Source of the DNA: Georgenia daeguensis
Lineage (GTDB): Bacteria > Actinomycetota > Actinomycetes > Actinomycetales > Actinomycetaceae
Length of the DNA: 64,000 bases
NCBI RefSeq assembly: GCF_039537705.1
Contig: NZ_BAABBA010000010.1
Coordinates: 62,001-126,000 of the forward strand
Reading direction: 5' to 3'
Each line of letters starts with the position of its first letter. The stretch's first letter is position 1. Shown here piece after piece: positions 53,757 to 61,779 of this stretch. The position numbers and the translations under genes are program-made. Below the pieces are notes generated by a model, which worked only from the letters and a program-made list of their open reading frames with translations, did not search any database and was not told where the DNA came from.

Positions 53757-55544
53757 TCAGTCCACCAGCGACCACCCGTCGGCGACCATGCGCCCCCGGT
53801 CGGCCGGGCGCCGGTCGTCGAAGACCGGCCCGTCCGGGGAGTCGACCCGCACCCGGTCGAGGTAGACCCCCTGGCCGCCGTAGAGCGCGTCGGTGACATA
53901 GCTCAGGCGCACGGTCACCTCCCCCGCCAGGCCGTCGAGCGCGAACGTGGCGTCCCACCAGCGGTGCTCGCCGAACCCGGAGACGACGCCGTCGCTCACC
54001 CGCTCCTCCGCCCCGGCCACGAGGGTGCCGGGCAGGCGCTGCCACGTGGCGCCGCCGTCGTCGGAGGCCTCGACGAAAAGCCGGTCGCTCTCCTCGGTGT
54101 GGAACCACAGGTCGAGCGCCAGCTCCGCCCCGCCGTCAGGCACGACGACGTCCACGGCCAGGGTGCTGGCGAGCCGGTCCCCGGTGCCGGAGTGCCACGC
54201 CTCCCCCTGGGTGAACCGGTGGTCGGCGGCGGCGAGCCCCGCGGCGCGGGCGACGGCGCGGCGCTGCGGGTTGACGTTGCTCCAGTCGCGGCTCGGGTGG
54301 ACGCGGTTGGTCATGAGGATCGCGATCGTCTCCGTCCACGGGTCGATGACCAGCGAGGTGCCGGTGTAGCCGGTGTGGCCCGCGCTGCCGGGGCTGGTGA
54401 GCGCGTCGTGGTAGAACCACGCCTCGAGCTCCGGCCCGAGGCCGCGGTGGTTGGAGCTGATGTCCCCGGTGCGGTCCTGCATCATCGCCTCGACGGTGGC
54501 CGGATCCAGCACCCGGGCCTGCCCGTAGCGTCCGCCGTTGAGGAGCATCTGGGCGAAGACGGCGAGATCGTCGGCGGTGGAGAAGACCCCCGCGTGGCCG
54601 GCCACGCCGTCGAGCGACCAGGCGTTCTCGTCGTGCACCGATCCGTGCACCAGGCCGCGGCCCGTCCAGGGCTGGTACTCGGTGGCCGCGATCCGCGGCA
54701 GCAGCTCGGCGGGCGGGTTGTACATGGTGTCGGTCATGCCGAGCGGGCCGGTGATCTGCGCGCCCACGTACTCGTCCAGCGGCTGGCCGGACACCGTCTC
54801 GACGACCTTGCCGAGGGTGATGAGTCCGATGTCGCTGTAGACGTAGCGGGTCCCGGGCTCGGAGGTGGGCTTCACGGCGTAGACGGCGGCGAGACGCGAC
54901 TCGACGTCCGGGTAGGCGCTGTACAGCGGCAGCCAGGCGGGCAGCCCGCCGGTGTGCGTGAGCAGCTGCTCGATCGTCACGTCGGCCTTGCCGTTCGCAC
55001 CGAAGGCGGGGATGTGGTCGGCGACCGGGTCGTCGAGCGCGACCTGCCCGGACTCGACGAGCTGCATGACCGCGACGGCGGTGAAGAGCTTCGAGATCGA
55101 GGCGAGGTCGAACATGGTGTCGGTGCCCATCTCGACCTGCTCCGACGCCGGCAGCTCCGTGTCCGGGTCGGCCCAGCGCAGCGAGTGGCCGACGGCCGTG
55201 CGCTCGGCGACGACCCCCTTGGAGGCCACCAGCGCCACGGCGCCGGGATAGGCCGGGTTCGGCTCGACCGTCAGGCCGGCGGCGAGCGCGGGGGCGATCG
55301 CGGCGAGCGCCTCCGCGTCGAGCCCCGCCTGGCTCGCGCTGCCGTCCTTGAGGGTATGCGGCGGGGAGGTGGTGCGGTCCCACGGGTCGGCGGTGGCGAC
55401 GGCGGGGCCGGCCGCCCGCGCGGCGGCGGGGGCCTGGGTGGTGGTCGTGGTGGCGGCCGGGGTGGCGGTCGCTGCTCCGGCGGGGACGACGGCGGCCCCG
55501 AGGAGGGCGGCCCCGAGGGCGGCGGCGGTCAGGGTCTGTTTCAT
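53757..55544 (-). CDS. Beta-lactamase-fold serine hydrolase, AmiE-like amidase candidate
   Basis: The 595-residue secreted protein has a signal peptide (KQTLTAAALGAALLGAAVVP), an Ala/Thr linker and a class C beta-lactamase-fold domain (about residues 70-430). Motifs are FDLASISKLFTAVA (SxxK), YVYSDIGLITLG (YxN-like) and AGHTGYTGTSLV (KTG-like HTG). A beta-sandwich-like C-terminal part (about 450-595) follows, absent from the 441-residue Bacillus YbbE/AmiE. Beside NamZ and NagZ it likely removes the peptide from muropeptides as an N-acetylmuramyl-L-alanine amidase; that is context-based. ATG 55544 follows GGAG. Confidence 0.82.
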   Translation of the reverse strand: MKQTLTAAALGAALLGAAVVPAGAATATPAATTTTTQAPAAARAAGPAVATADPWDRTTSPPHTLKDGSASQAGLDAEALAAIAPALAAGLTVEPNPAYPGAVALVASKGVVAERTAVGHSLRWADPDTELPASEQVEMGTDTMFDLASISKLFTAVAVMQLVESGQVALDDPVADHIPAFGANGKADVTIEQLLTHTGGLPAWLPLYSAYPDVESRLAAVYAVKPTSEPGTRYVYSDIGLITLGKVVETVSGQPLDEYVGAQITGPLGMTDTMYNPPAELLPRIAATEYQPWTGRGLVHGSVHDENAWSLDGVAGHAGVFSTADDLAVFAQMLLNGGRYGQARVLDPATVEAMMQDRTGDISSNHRGLGPELEAWFYHDALTSPGSAGHTGYTGTSLVIDPWTETIAILMTNRVHPSRDWSNVNPQRRAVARAAGLAAADHRFTQGEAWHSGTGDRLASTLAVDVVVPDGGAELALDLWFHTEESDRLFVEASDDGGATWQRLPGTLVAGAEERVSDGVVSGFGEHRWWDATFALDGLAGEVTVRLSYVTDALYGGQGVYLDRVRVDSPDGPVFDDRRPADRGRMVADGWSLVD

Positions 55545-55757
55545 GAGGTCTCCAGGCAGGGAGGACCGGGCCGGCGGTCCCTCGAGGGACCACGGGCCTG
55601 GTCGAAGCTCGGGCGGGTGCGGCCGCACCGCCGTCGGTCAGGGGCGACGGCGGTGCGGCCGGGACGGCGGGCGGGCCGGACGGCGGGACCCGACGACGGG
55701 GTCGGACCTCCGGCGTCGTGAGCCGAGCCGCGTCGAACTACGGCGTCGGGAGCCGCG

Positions 55758-57125
55758 TCAGCCGTTCGCGCCCTCGCCGGGCTTGCCGGCGTGGTCGGGC
55801 CGGCCCGGTCCGCCGTCGTAGAGGCGGTACTGCTCGGCCAGCTCGTCGAAGGCGGCGAGCTCCTCGGCCCAGCCGGCGACGATCTCGTCCGGGTCGACGC
55901 CCGCGTCGAGCTGGGCGCGCACGTCCTTGGAGCCGGAGAGCTGGTCGATCCAGCACAGCTGCTCGGCCGTGCGGCAGTTCGCGCCCTCCCGCCAGTCGAC
56001 CTCGTCGATGTGCTCGAAGAGCGCGTCGAGCACGTGCAGGCCGGTGGGCACCGGCTCGTAGGCAGCCTCGTCGAGGATGTGGATCTGGACGCCGCCGGAG
56101 AAGCGCCCGGAGTGCTTGCTGGCGCTCGGGGTCGCGGACATCGGCCGGAACGTCACGCCCTCGAGGCCGCGGGCGTTGAGGTCCTGGGCGAGCGCGTAGG
56201 ACTCGGTCTCGTCGATGAACGGCGCCCCGAACCACAGGAACGGAGTCGTGGTGCCGCGCCCCTCGGAGACGTTGATCGACTCGATCAGCCCGGTGCCCGG
56301 GTAGACGATCGCGGTCTCGCGGGTGGGGATGTTCGGGGAGGGCAGCACCCAGGGCAGATCCCAGTCGCTGACGATCCCGGCGGGGTCGTAGCCCTCCATC
56401 TCGACCACCTGCAGGTCCGCCGGCGTCTCGAGGAACTCGGAGTTGAAGAGCAGGGCGAGCTCACCCACGGTCAGGCCGTGCTGCAGCGGGATCTCGCGCA
56501 GACCCACGAAGGAGCTGATCTCCGGGTAGTCGAGGACGGGTCCGTCCATCCGGTCGCCGAGCGGGTTGGGCCGGTCGAGGACCACAAAGGTCTTGCCGTG
56601 CTCGGCGGCGGCCTCCATCGCGTAGTACATCGTCCAGATGTAGGTGTAGAAGCGGGCGCCGATGTCCTGGATGTCGAAGAGGAGGACGTCGACGTTCTTG
56701 AGCATCTCGGCGCTCGGCTTCCGCGTCGGCCCGTAGAGGGAGTACACCGGCAGGCCGGTGCGCTCGTCGGTGTAGCTCTCGACGTAGGCGCCGGCGGGGA
56801 CGCCGCCGCGCACGCCGTGCTCGGGGCCGTACAGCGCCGTGAGGTCGTACCCGCCCTCCTCCTCACCCGCGATGAGCGCGTCGATCGTGTGGGTGAGGTC
56901 GCTGGTGACACCGGTGGGGTTGGTGATGAGGCCGACGCGCTTGCCCTCCAGCATCTCGATCTGGTCCTCGAGCAGGACCTCGACGCCGAGCTCCAGCTCG
57001 ACCTCGAGGCCGGGCGGGGTGTCCGGCCGGCCGCCCGGGTCCGTGGTCGCCAGGGCGCCGCCGACGCCGACGACCCCGGAGACGGCGAGCGCCAGGGCCG
57101 CCGTGCGGGAAGTTCTGCGTGTCAT
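55758..57125 (-). CDS. namZ: DUF1343 exo-beta-N-acetylmuramidase
   Basis: The 455-residue secreted protein has a signal peptide (TRRTSRTAALALAVSGVVGV) and a DUF1343/GH171 domain. Typical segments are EDQIEMLEGKRVGLITNPTG, TALYGPEHGVRGGVPAGAYV, LPVYSLYGPTRKPSAEMLKN and VDVLLFDIQDIGARFYTYIW. The family member NamZ (YbbC) cleaves non-reducing MurNAc from peptidoglycan chains. ATG 57125 follows AAGGAGAG. It lies between nagZ and the AmiE-like gene, the same three functions as the Bacillus ybbC-ybbD-ybbE cluster. A small GACCC/GGGTC stem near 55687-55703 lies after its stop. Confidence 0.9.
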   Translation of the reverse strand: MTRRTSRTAALALAVSGVVGVGGALATTDPGGRPDTPPGLEVELELGVEVLLEDQIEMLEGKRVGLITNPTGVTSDLTHTIDALIAGEEEGGYDLTALYGPEHGVRGGVPAGAYVESYTDERTGLPVYSLYGPTRKPSAEMLKNVDVLLFDIQDIGARFYTYIWTMYYAMEAAAEHGKTFVVLDRPNPLGDRMDGPVLDYPEISSFVGLREIPLQHGLTVGELALLFNSEFLETPADLQVVEMEGYDPAGIVSDWDLPWVLPSPNIPTRETAIVYPGTGLIESINVSEGRGTTTPFLWFGAPFIDETESYALAQDLNARGLEGVTFRPMSATPSASKHSGRFSGGVQIHILDEAAYEPVPTGLHVLDALFEHIDEVDWREGANCRTAEQLCWIDQLSGSKDVRAQLDAGVDPDEIVAGWAEELAAFDELAEQYRLYDGGPGRPDHAGKPGEGANG

Positions 57126-57221
57126 GACCGCTCTCTCCTTCGGTGGTCCGCCCGCGTGCGCGGGCGGGTGGTGGCCGCCGCGCGTGGGCGCGACGGCGTC
57201 GTCCGGGGTGGCGGGGAGGGA

Positions 57222-57286
57222 GCCGCCGGGTGGGTGCGGGCGGCGCGAGGCCGCCGGGTGGGTGCCGGCGGCGCGAGGCCGCCGGA
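57222..57286. repeat. 28-bp tandem repeat between namZ and nagZ
   Basis: Two near-identical 28-bp units start at 57222 and 57250 (GCCGCCGGGTGGGTGCGGGC then GGCGCGAG), with the start of a third at 57278. They lie in the 237-bp gap between the namZ start and the nagZ stop. Function unknown. Confidence 0.8.
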
Positions 57287-57320
57287 TCTTCGCGGCCGGA
57301 GCCGCCCGGTGTGACGCGGT

Positions 57321-57354
57321 GCCCGGCCGGCCGAGGTGCTGCGGCCGGCCGGGC
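57321..57354 (-). terminator. 13-bp perfect hairpin after nagZ
   Basis: GCCCGGCCGGCCG (57321-57333) and its complement (57342-57354) flank an 8-nt loop, 8 bp past the nagZ stop codon. It probably ends or attenuates the nagZ message before namZ. Confidence 0.65.
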
Positions 57355-57362
57355 GTCGCGGG

Positions 57363-59327
57363 TCAGCCCTTGGGGCCGCTGGCGTGCTGGTTGCCCTCGG
57401 CGGGCCCGGCGTTCTCCGGCGGACCGGCGTTCTCGGGGGCGCCGGAGCCGTCCTTCGGCCCTGCGTTCTCGGGCGGGCCGGCGTGCTGCGGCGCGCCCGC
57501 GTAGGACAGGCCGAACCCGAGCGGGAGGAGGATGCCCTCGCCGTCGGCGGTGGGGATGTCGACCGGCAGGCGTCCGGCGGGGTTGATGTCCCCGAGCAGC
57601 ACCCGGACCACGCCCTGGAAGTTCACCAGGTTCCAGCCGTAGCTGTTGACCACGGCGTCAGCGTCGGGGAAGACGCTGATGTCGTACGGGTTGCGCGTGG
57701 CGATGACGATCACGGGCACGCCGGTGGCGGCCAGCTCCTTGACCATCTGCTGCTGCGCGGTGTTCGCGGTGGCGTTGTAGGAGGTGAAGACGACGGCGTC
57801 CACGTCGCCCTGGGAGGCCCGGGCGACGGCGCGCGCCCGGTAGGTCGCCGACGGCGAGGTGCCGTTCTCGTAGTCCGCGATGACGTCCACGCCGCGCTCG
57901 GCGAGCATCGGCCCGACGCGCTCGGGCCAGCCGGCGCCGGACCCGACGACCAGGACGGTCTCGTCGCCGTCCAGCGGGAGCGTGCGCTCCTCGTTGCGCA
58001 GGAGCGTGGCGGAGCGATCGGCGATCGTGGCGGCGGTGGCGAGGTGGTCGGTGTTGCCGAGGACGTCGCCGACGGCGTCGACGTCGGTGAACGGGTCCTC
58101 GAGGATGCCGCGTTCGGCCTTCCAGGTGAGGATCCGGTGCACCGACTCCTCGAGCCGCTCCTCGGTCAGGGTGCCGTCGGCCACGGCCTGGCGGACGCCG
58201 TCGAACGAGGCGTCGACGTCCGGGGAGTTGAGCAGGATGTCCGAGCCGGCCTGGATCGTCATGACGGCGATCTCCTCCTGGCTCCAGTTCGCCGCCATGG
58301 CCGCCATGTCCAGCGCGTCGGTGGTGACCAGCCCGTCGAAGCCCATCTCCTCGCGCAGCAGCCCGGTCAGGACGGCGGGCGAGAGGGTGCCGGGCAGGGT
58401 CGGGTCGATCGCCTCGACGATGATGTGCGCGGTCATGACCATGTCGACGCCGGCGTCGATCGCGGCCTGGAAGGGCTGCAGGTGCTTGTCGAGGGTGGCG
58501 CGGTCGTAGGTGACCACGGGCAGCCCGTAGTGCGAGTCGACGTTGGTGTCGCCGTGACCGGGGAAGTGCTTGGCCGTGGCCGCCACGTGCTCCTGCATGC
58601 CCTGGATCTGGGCGACGCCGAGCTCGCTGACGGTGTCGGGGTCCTCGCCCATGGAGCGGATGCCGATGACCGGGTTGTCCGGGTTGGAGTTGAGGTCCAG
58701 CACCGGGGCGAAGTCGACGTTGACGCCGATGGCGCGCATCTCCTCGCCGAGGATCTGGCCCTGCTTGTAGGCGAGGTCGGCGTCGAACGTGGCGCCGAGC
58801 GCCATGTTGCCGGGCAGCACGGTGGCGGGCGGCCCGACGCGGGCGACGATCCCGCCCTCCTGGTCGATGGTGACGGCGAGCGGGACGCCCGGTCCGTCGT
58901 CGCCGAGGGCGGCCTCCTGCAGGCCGTTGGACAGCACTGCGGTCTGGCTCGCCTTGGCGGTGTTGCCCGACCAGGCGAAGTAGAGCACGCCGCCGAGGTC
59001 GTACTTCTCCACCACCTGGGCGGGCGTGTCGACGCCGTAGCGCGCCTGGTTCTGCGCCTTCATCGAGGTGTCGTGGGCCGAGGAGCCGTAGACGTGCGTC
59101 CAGGTCATCTGGCCGATGAGCTCGTCGAGCGTCATGTCCTCGACCATCGCGTCGATCTCTGCGGCGGTGGGCGTCGCGGCGGGCGCCGTCGCGGCGGGGA
59201 CGGCGGCCGGCGCCACGGGCGCCGTCGCGGCGGCGGAGTGGGCGGGTGCCGTGGCGGCGAGGAGCATCCCTCCGGCCGCCAGGACGGTCAGCCCGGTGCG
59301 GGCCGACGTGGAACGGGTCAGAGTCAC
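57363..59327 (-). CDS. nagZ: GH3 beta-N-acetylglucosaminidase
   Basis: The 654-residue secreted GH3 enzyme has a signal peptide (about residues 5-30) and removes GlcNAc from peptidoglycan fragments. The NagZ fingerprint is ATAKHFPGHGDTNVDSHYGL, including the Asp-His dyad, preceded by VTIDQEGGIVARVGPPAT. The nucleophile Asp is in VTTDALDMAAMAANW. A second GH3-C domain (about 420-610) follows. The C-terminus is a low-complexity tail rich in ENAGP repeats. GTG 59327 has AAGGGG upstream; the longer frame is not used. A TTGACG-N17-TACGGT promoter lies about 100 bp upstream. Confidence 0.92.
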   Translation of the reverse strand: MTLTRSTSARTGLTVLAAGGMLLAATAPAHSAAATAPVAPAAVPAATAPAATPTAAEIDAMVEDMTLDELIGQMTWTHVYGSSAHDTSMKAQNQARYGVDTPAQVVEKYDLGGVLYFAWSGNTAKASQTAVLSNGLQEAALGDDGPGVPLAVTIDQEGGIVARVGPPATVLPGNMALGATFDADLAYKQGQILGEEMRAIGVNVDFAPVLDLNSNPDNPVIGIRSMGEDPDTVSELGVAQIQGMQEHVAATAKHFPGHGDTNVDSHYGLPVVTYDRATLDKHLQPFQAAIDAGVDMVMTAHIIVEAIDPTLPGTLSPAVLTGLLREEMGFDGLVTTDALDMAAMAANWSQEEIAVMTIQAGSDILLNSPDVDASFDGVRQAVADGTLTEERLEESVHRILTWKAERGILEDPFTDVDAVGDVLGNTDHLATAATIADRSATLLRNEERTLPLDGDETVLVVGSGAGWPERVGPMLAERGVDVIADYENGTSPSATYRARAVARASQGDVDAVVFTSYNATANTAQQQMVKELAATGVPVIVIATRNPYDISVFPDADAVVNSYGWNLVNFQGVVRVLLGDINPAGRLPVDIPTADGEGILLPLGFGLSYAGAPQHAGPPENAGPKDGSGAPENAGPPENAGPAEGNQHASGPKG

Positions 59328-59415
59328 GGTGTCCCCTTGCTGTGTGCCGCCCGGGGACGCGCGGAAAACCGTCCCCCGGCAGTTCCTTGCACCCGGGCGA
59401 CCTCGCCCGGACACG

Positions 59416-59458
59416 TCTTGACCGGAACCGTAGGACCGCCCCACCCCTACGTCAAGAC
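59416..59458 (-). promoter_or_regulatory. nagZ promoter flanked by an inverted repeat
   Basis: On the minus strand TTGACG (59455-59450), a 17-bp spacer and TACGGT (59432-59427) form a good sigma-70-type promoter for nagZ. GTCTTGAC (59416-59423) and GTCAAGAC (59451-59458) form a perfect 8-bp inverted repeat bracketing it, a candidate operator. CGGAACCGT also occurs twice, at 59423 and 59473. Confidence 0.6.
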
Positions 59459-59535
59459 CTTCCAGATATTCGCGGAACCGTGCAAAGCCTTTTCATAGGG
59501 CGCGCCCGGAAGCCCCGCACACCGCTGACCCGTGG

Positions 59536-59551
59536 TGTGATCCACGTCACA
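59536..59551. promoter_or_regulatory. CRP/GlxR-type cAMP receptor protein site
   Basis: TGTGATCCACGTCACA is a perfect TGTGA-N6-TCACA palindrome, the CRP/GlxR consensus. It is in the 330-bp gap between divergent nagZ and the DoxX-like gene, about 80 bp upstream of the nagZ -35 and 107 bp before the DoxX-like start. Confidence 0.6.
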
Positions 59552-59657
59552 TCCAATGGGGGAACTGTCGGGACGAAGGACCCGCGATCTGGACATATGG
59601 GATCGGGATGCTTGATGCAACAAAGACGTTCACAAACAGCCCAAAAGGGAGAGCACG

Positions 59658-60200
59658 ATGGCCACCACCGAGAGTGTCCGGTCCACCAGCACCACCGTCT
59701 ATCAGGAGCAGATCGTCACCTCCGGCGCCGCTCGCAAGGCGCTGGCAGTCAGCCGCATCATCATCGGCTGGGTCTTCTTCTGGGCCTTCATCGACAAGCT
59801 GTTCGGCCTGGGCTTCATGACGCCGACCGAGCGGGCCTGGATCAACGGCGGCACGCCGGCGCAGGGCTTCATCAAGGGCATCGAGGGCCCGTTCGCCGGC
59901 TTCTTCCAGATGTTCGCCAACCCCTTCGGCGACGTCCTCTTCATGGCCGGCCTTCTGGGCATCGGCGTCGCGATGATCACCGGCGCGGGCCTGAAGATCG
60001 CCGCGGTCACCGGCACCCTGCTCATGCTCTTCATGTACCTGGCCGAGCTGCCCCTGGCCAACGGCGGAACGAACCCGATCACCGACTCCCACTGGGTCGA
60101 GGCGATCCTGCTCATCATCGCGGCCGCCACGCTCTCCGGCGACACCTGGGGCCTGGGCAAGTGGTGGGCCGGCAAGGTCGGCAACAGCTGGCTCCGCTGA
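59658..60200 (+). CDS. DoxX/DoxD-family integral membrane protein
   Basis: The 180-residue protein has four hydrophobic segments (about residues 30-52, 85-105, 110-130 and 145-162) in the DoxX pattern: SRIIIGWVFFWAFIDKLFGL, GFIKGIEGPFAGFFQMFANP and WVEAILLIIAAATLSGDTWG. DoxX/DoxD proteins are membrane quinone-linked or redox-associated; the exact role here is unknown. ATG 59658 follows AAAAGGGAGAG. It may be under the CRP-type site upstream and ends at a classical terminator. Confidence 0.85.
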   Translation: MATTESVRSTSTTVYQEQIVTSGAARKALAVSRIIIGWVFFWAFIDKLFGLGFMTPTERAWINGGTPAQGFIKGIEGPFAGFFQMFANPFGDVLFMAGLLGIGVAMITGAGLKIAAVTGTLLMLFMYLAELPLANGGTNPITDSHWVEAILLIIAAATLSGDTWGLGKWWAGKVGNSWLR

Positions 60201-60245
60201 GTCGCCAGGCATCACCCGAGATCTGTCCCTGAGACCCCCACCGAG

Positions 60246-60276
60246 GAACCCCGGCCCGTAAGCGCCGGGGTTCTTT
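60246..60276 (+). terminator. Rho-independent terminator with T-run
   Basis: GAACCCCGGC (60246-60255) pairs with GCCGGGGTTC (60264-60273) around an 8-nt loop, followed by TTT. It is 46 bp beyond the DoxX-like stop and is the only clear classical terminator in the window. Confidence 0.75.
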
Positions 60277-60356
60277 GGTGCACGGCCACGGTGCGCACCT
60301 CGCCGCCGGTTCACGGGCCAGAGCCTGCACAGGCTTCCGTGGACCGCTCACGTCGG

Positions 60357-60516
60357 GTGCGACAACCTCAACCGCCCAGCGCGGCGAGTGCGCCACCCTC
60401 GACCGCCCTGCCCCGCCCCCCGCGCGGAGAGTGCGACACCTCCGGGCGGGCACGTCCGTCGAGTGCGACGACTTCTACGTTGTGACCGCCGGAAAAGGCG
60501 AAACTCGTCGCACTCG
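60357..60516. repeat. Four GTGCGAC-type repeats and a 12-bp inverted repeat
   Basis: Related blocks GTGCGACAACCTC, GTGCGCCACCCTC, GTGCGACACCTCC and GTGCGACGACTTC start at 60357, 60388, 60431 and 60463. The last lies in CGAGTGCGACGA (60460-60471), which is repeated exactly inverted at 60505-60516 (TCGTCGCACTCG). The 522-bp gap 60201-60722 contains these and a terminator but no convincing gene. Confidence 0.65.
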
Positions 60517-60722
60517 GCACAGAAGACCCCAATGAACGCCGCCGACTTCGCCGTGTCCGCGGCGCCGCGGCACCCGCGCGGCGCGGTGATGTATTCGGGT
60601 CAGGCTGTTCACCCGCCGGTGGCCCCGACGTCGCCGCGCGGACCGTACGGCGACACCTCGCCGGGGCACCGTTGACGCGGCGGCCCGCTCGGGCCGAGGT
60701 CCGAGTACAGGGGGTACTTCTG

Positions 60723-61679
60723 ATGTCTGTCCGTGCACGCAGGAACGGCACGCGGATCACGCTCGCCGCCGCCGCGGTGGCCGCGAGCGCACTGATCGCT
60801 CCGGCGGTGGCGGCTTCGTCCGCACCGGTCCCTGCGACGACGCGGGGAGCTGAGCCGCCGCGGCTCGACGCCACCGTCGAGTCGGTGTTCGAGGGGACGT
60901 GGGACGCGGACCAGGGCATCGCCGTCGACCGGACGTACTTCTACGCCATCGACAACAGCGAGATCACCAAGCACGAGCGCGCGACGGGTGAGCCCGTCCT
61001 CCAGTTCGCCGGCGCCGACGGCGGTCCCGTCGAGCACCTGGACAGCGGCGTCGTCGTCAGCAACAAGCTGTACGCGGCCCACTCGAACTACCCGGAGTGG
61101 CCGATGGAGAGCTCGATCGAGGTCTTCGACACCCGCACCATGGAGCACGTCGGCACGCACAGCTTCGGCATCGACCGGGGATCCCTGACCTGGCTGGACC
61201 ACCACGACGGCTCGTGGTGGGCGGCGTTCGCCAACTACAACAGGGTCATGGACGGGATGGACGAGCCCTACGGCCAGACCTACAACACGCAGGTGGTCAA
61301 GCTCGACGACGACTTCCAGGTGGTCCAGTCCTGGACGATCCCCAAGTCGATCCTCGACAAGTTCGAGCTGATGAGTAACTCGGGCGGCTCCTGGGGCCCG
61401 GACGGGAACCTCTACCTCACCGGCCACGACCTGCCGGAGGCCTACGTCATGGCGCTGCCCGAGGCGGGCTCCGAGCTCGAGTGGCTGGGTACGGTCTCCC
61501 TGGAGGGCATCGAGGGCCAGGGCATCGCCTGGGACCGGACGGACAACACGAACCCGTCCCTGTGGGGCATCAGCCGGGACAACGACGAGGTCCGCGAGTT
61601 CGCGGTGCCGGTCGACGACGTCGCCGAGCCGAGCGGACCGGAGTGGGGCGTGCTCGGTCCGGACGAGTTCCGCCGCTGA
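60723..61679 (+). CDS. Secreted beta-propeller-like protein of unknown function
   Basis: The 318-residue protein has a signal peptide (RITLAAAAVAASALIAPAVA) and a mature part of repeated beta-strand blocks: DQGIAVDRTYFYAIDNSEIT, HLDSGVVVSNKLYAAHSNYP, SLTWLDHHDGSWWAAFANYN and SSGGSWGPDGNLYLTG-like segments (here SNSGGSWGPDGNLYLTGHDL). The spacing suggests a propeller, possibly six or seven blades. No enzyme motif is recognised. ATG 60723 follows CAGGGGG. It is flanked by a repeat-rich gap upstream and a hairpin downstream. Confidence 0.75.
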   Translation: MSVRARRNGTRITLAAAAVAASALIAPAVAASSAPVPATTRGAEPPRLDATVESVFEGTWDADQGIAVDRTYFYAIDNSEITKHERATGEPVLQFAGADGGPVEHLDSGVVVSNKLYAAHSNYPEWPMESSIEVFDTRTMEHVGTHSFGIDRGSLTWLDHHDGSWWAAFANYNRVMDGMDEPYGQTYNTQVVKLDDDFQVVQSWTIPKSILDKFELMSNSGGSWGPDGNLYLTGHDLPEAYVMALPEAGSELEWLGTVSLEGIEGQGIAWDRTDNTNPSLWGISRDNDEVREFAVPVDDVAEPSGPEWGVLGPDEFRR

Positions 61680-61682
61680 GCC

Positions 61683-61722
61683 GCGACGGCGGGGCGCACC
61701 CCGGCGTGCGCCCCGTCGTCGC
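61683..61722. terminator. 17-bp hairpin between convergent genes
   Basis: 61683-61699 pairs with 61706-61722 at all positions except one G-T, around a 6-nt loop. It begins 4 bp past the secreted-protein stop and faces the lpd stop at 61780. No T-run. Confidence 0.6.
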
Positions 61723-61779
61723 GTCCGAGTCACCGCCGCACTCGGGCGACGTGGCGCAGGGCCCTCAGAGGTGCCGCCG

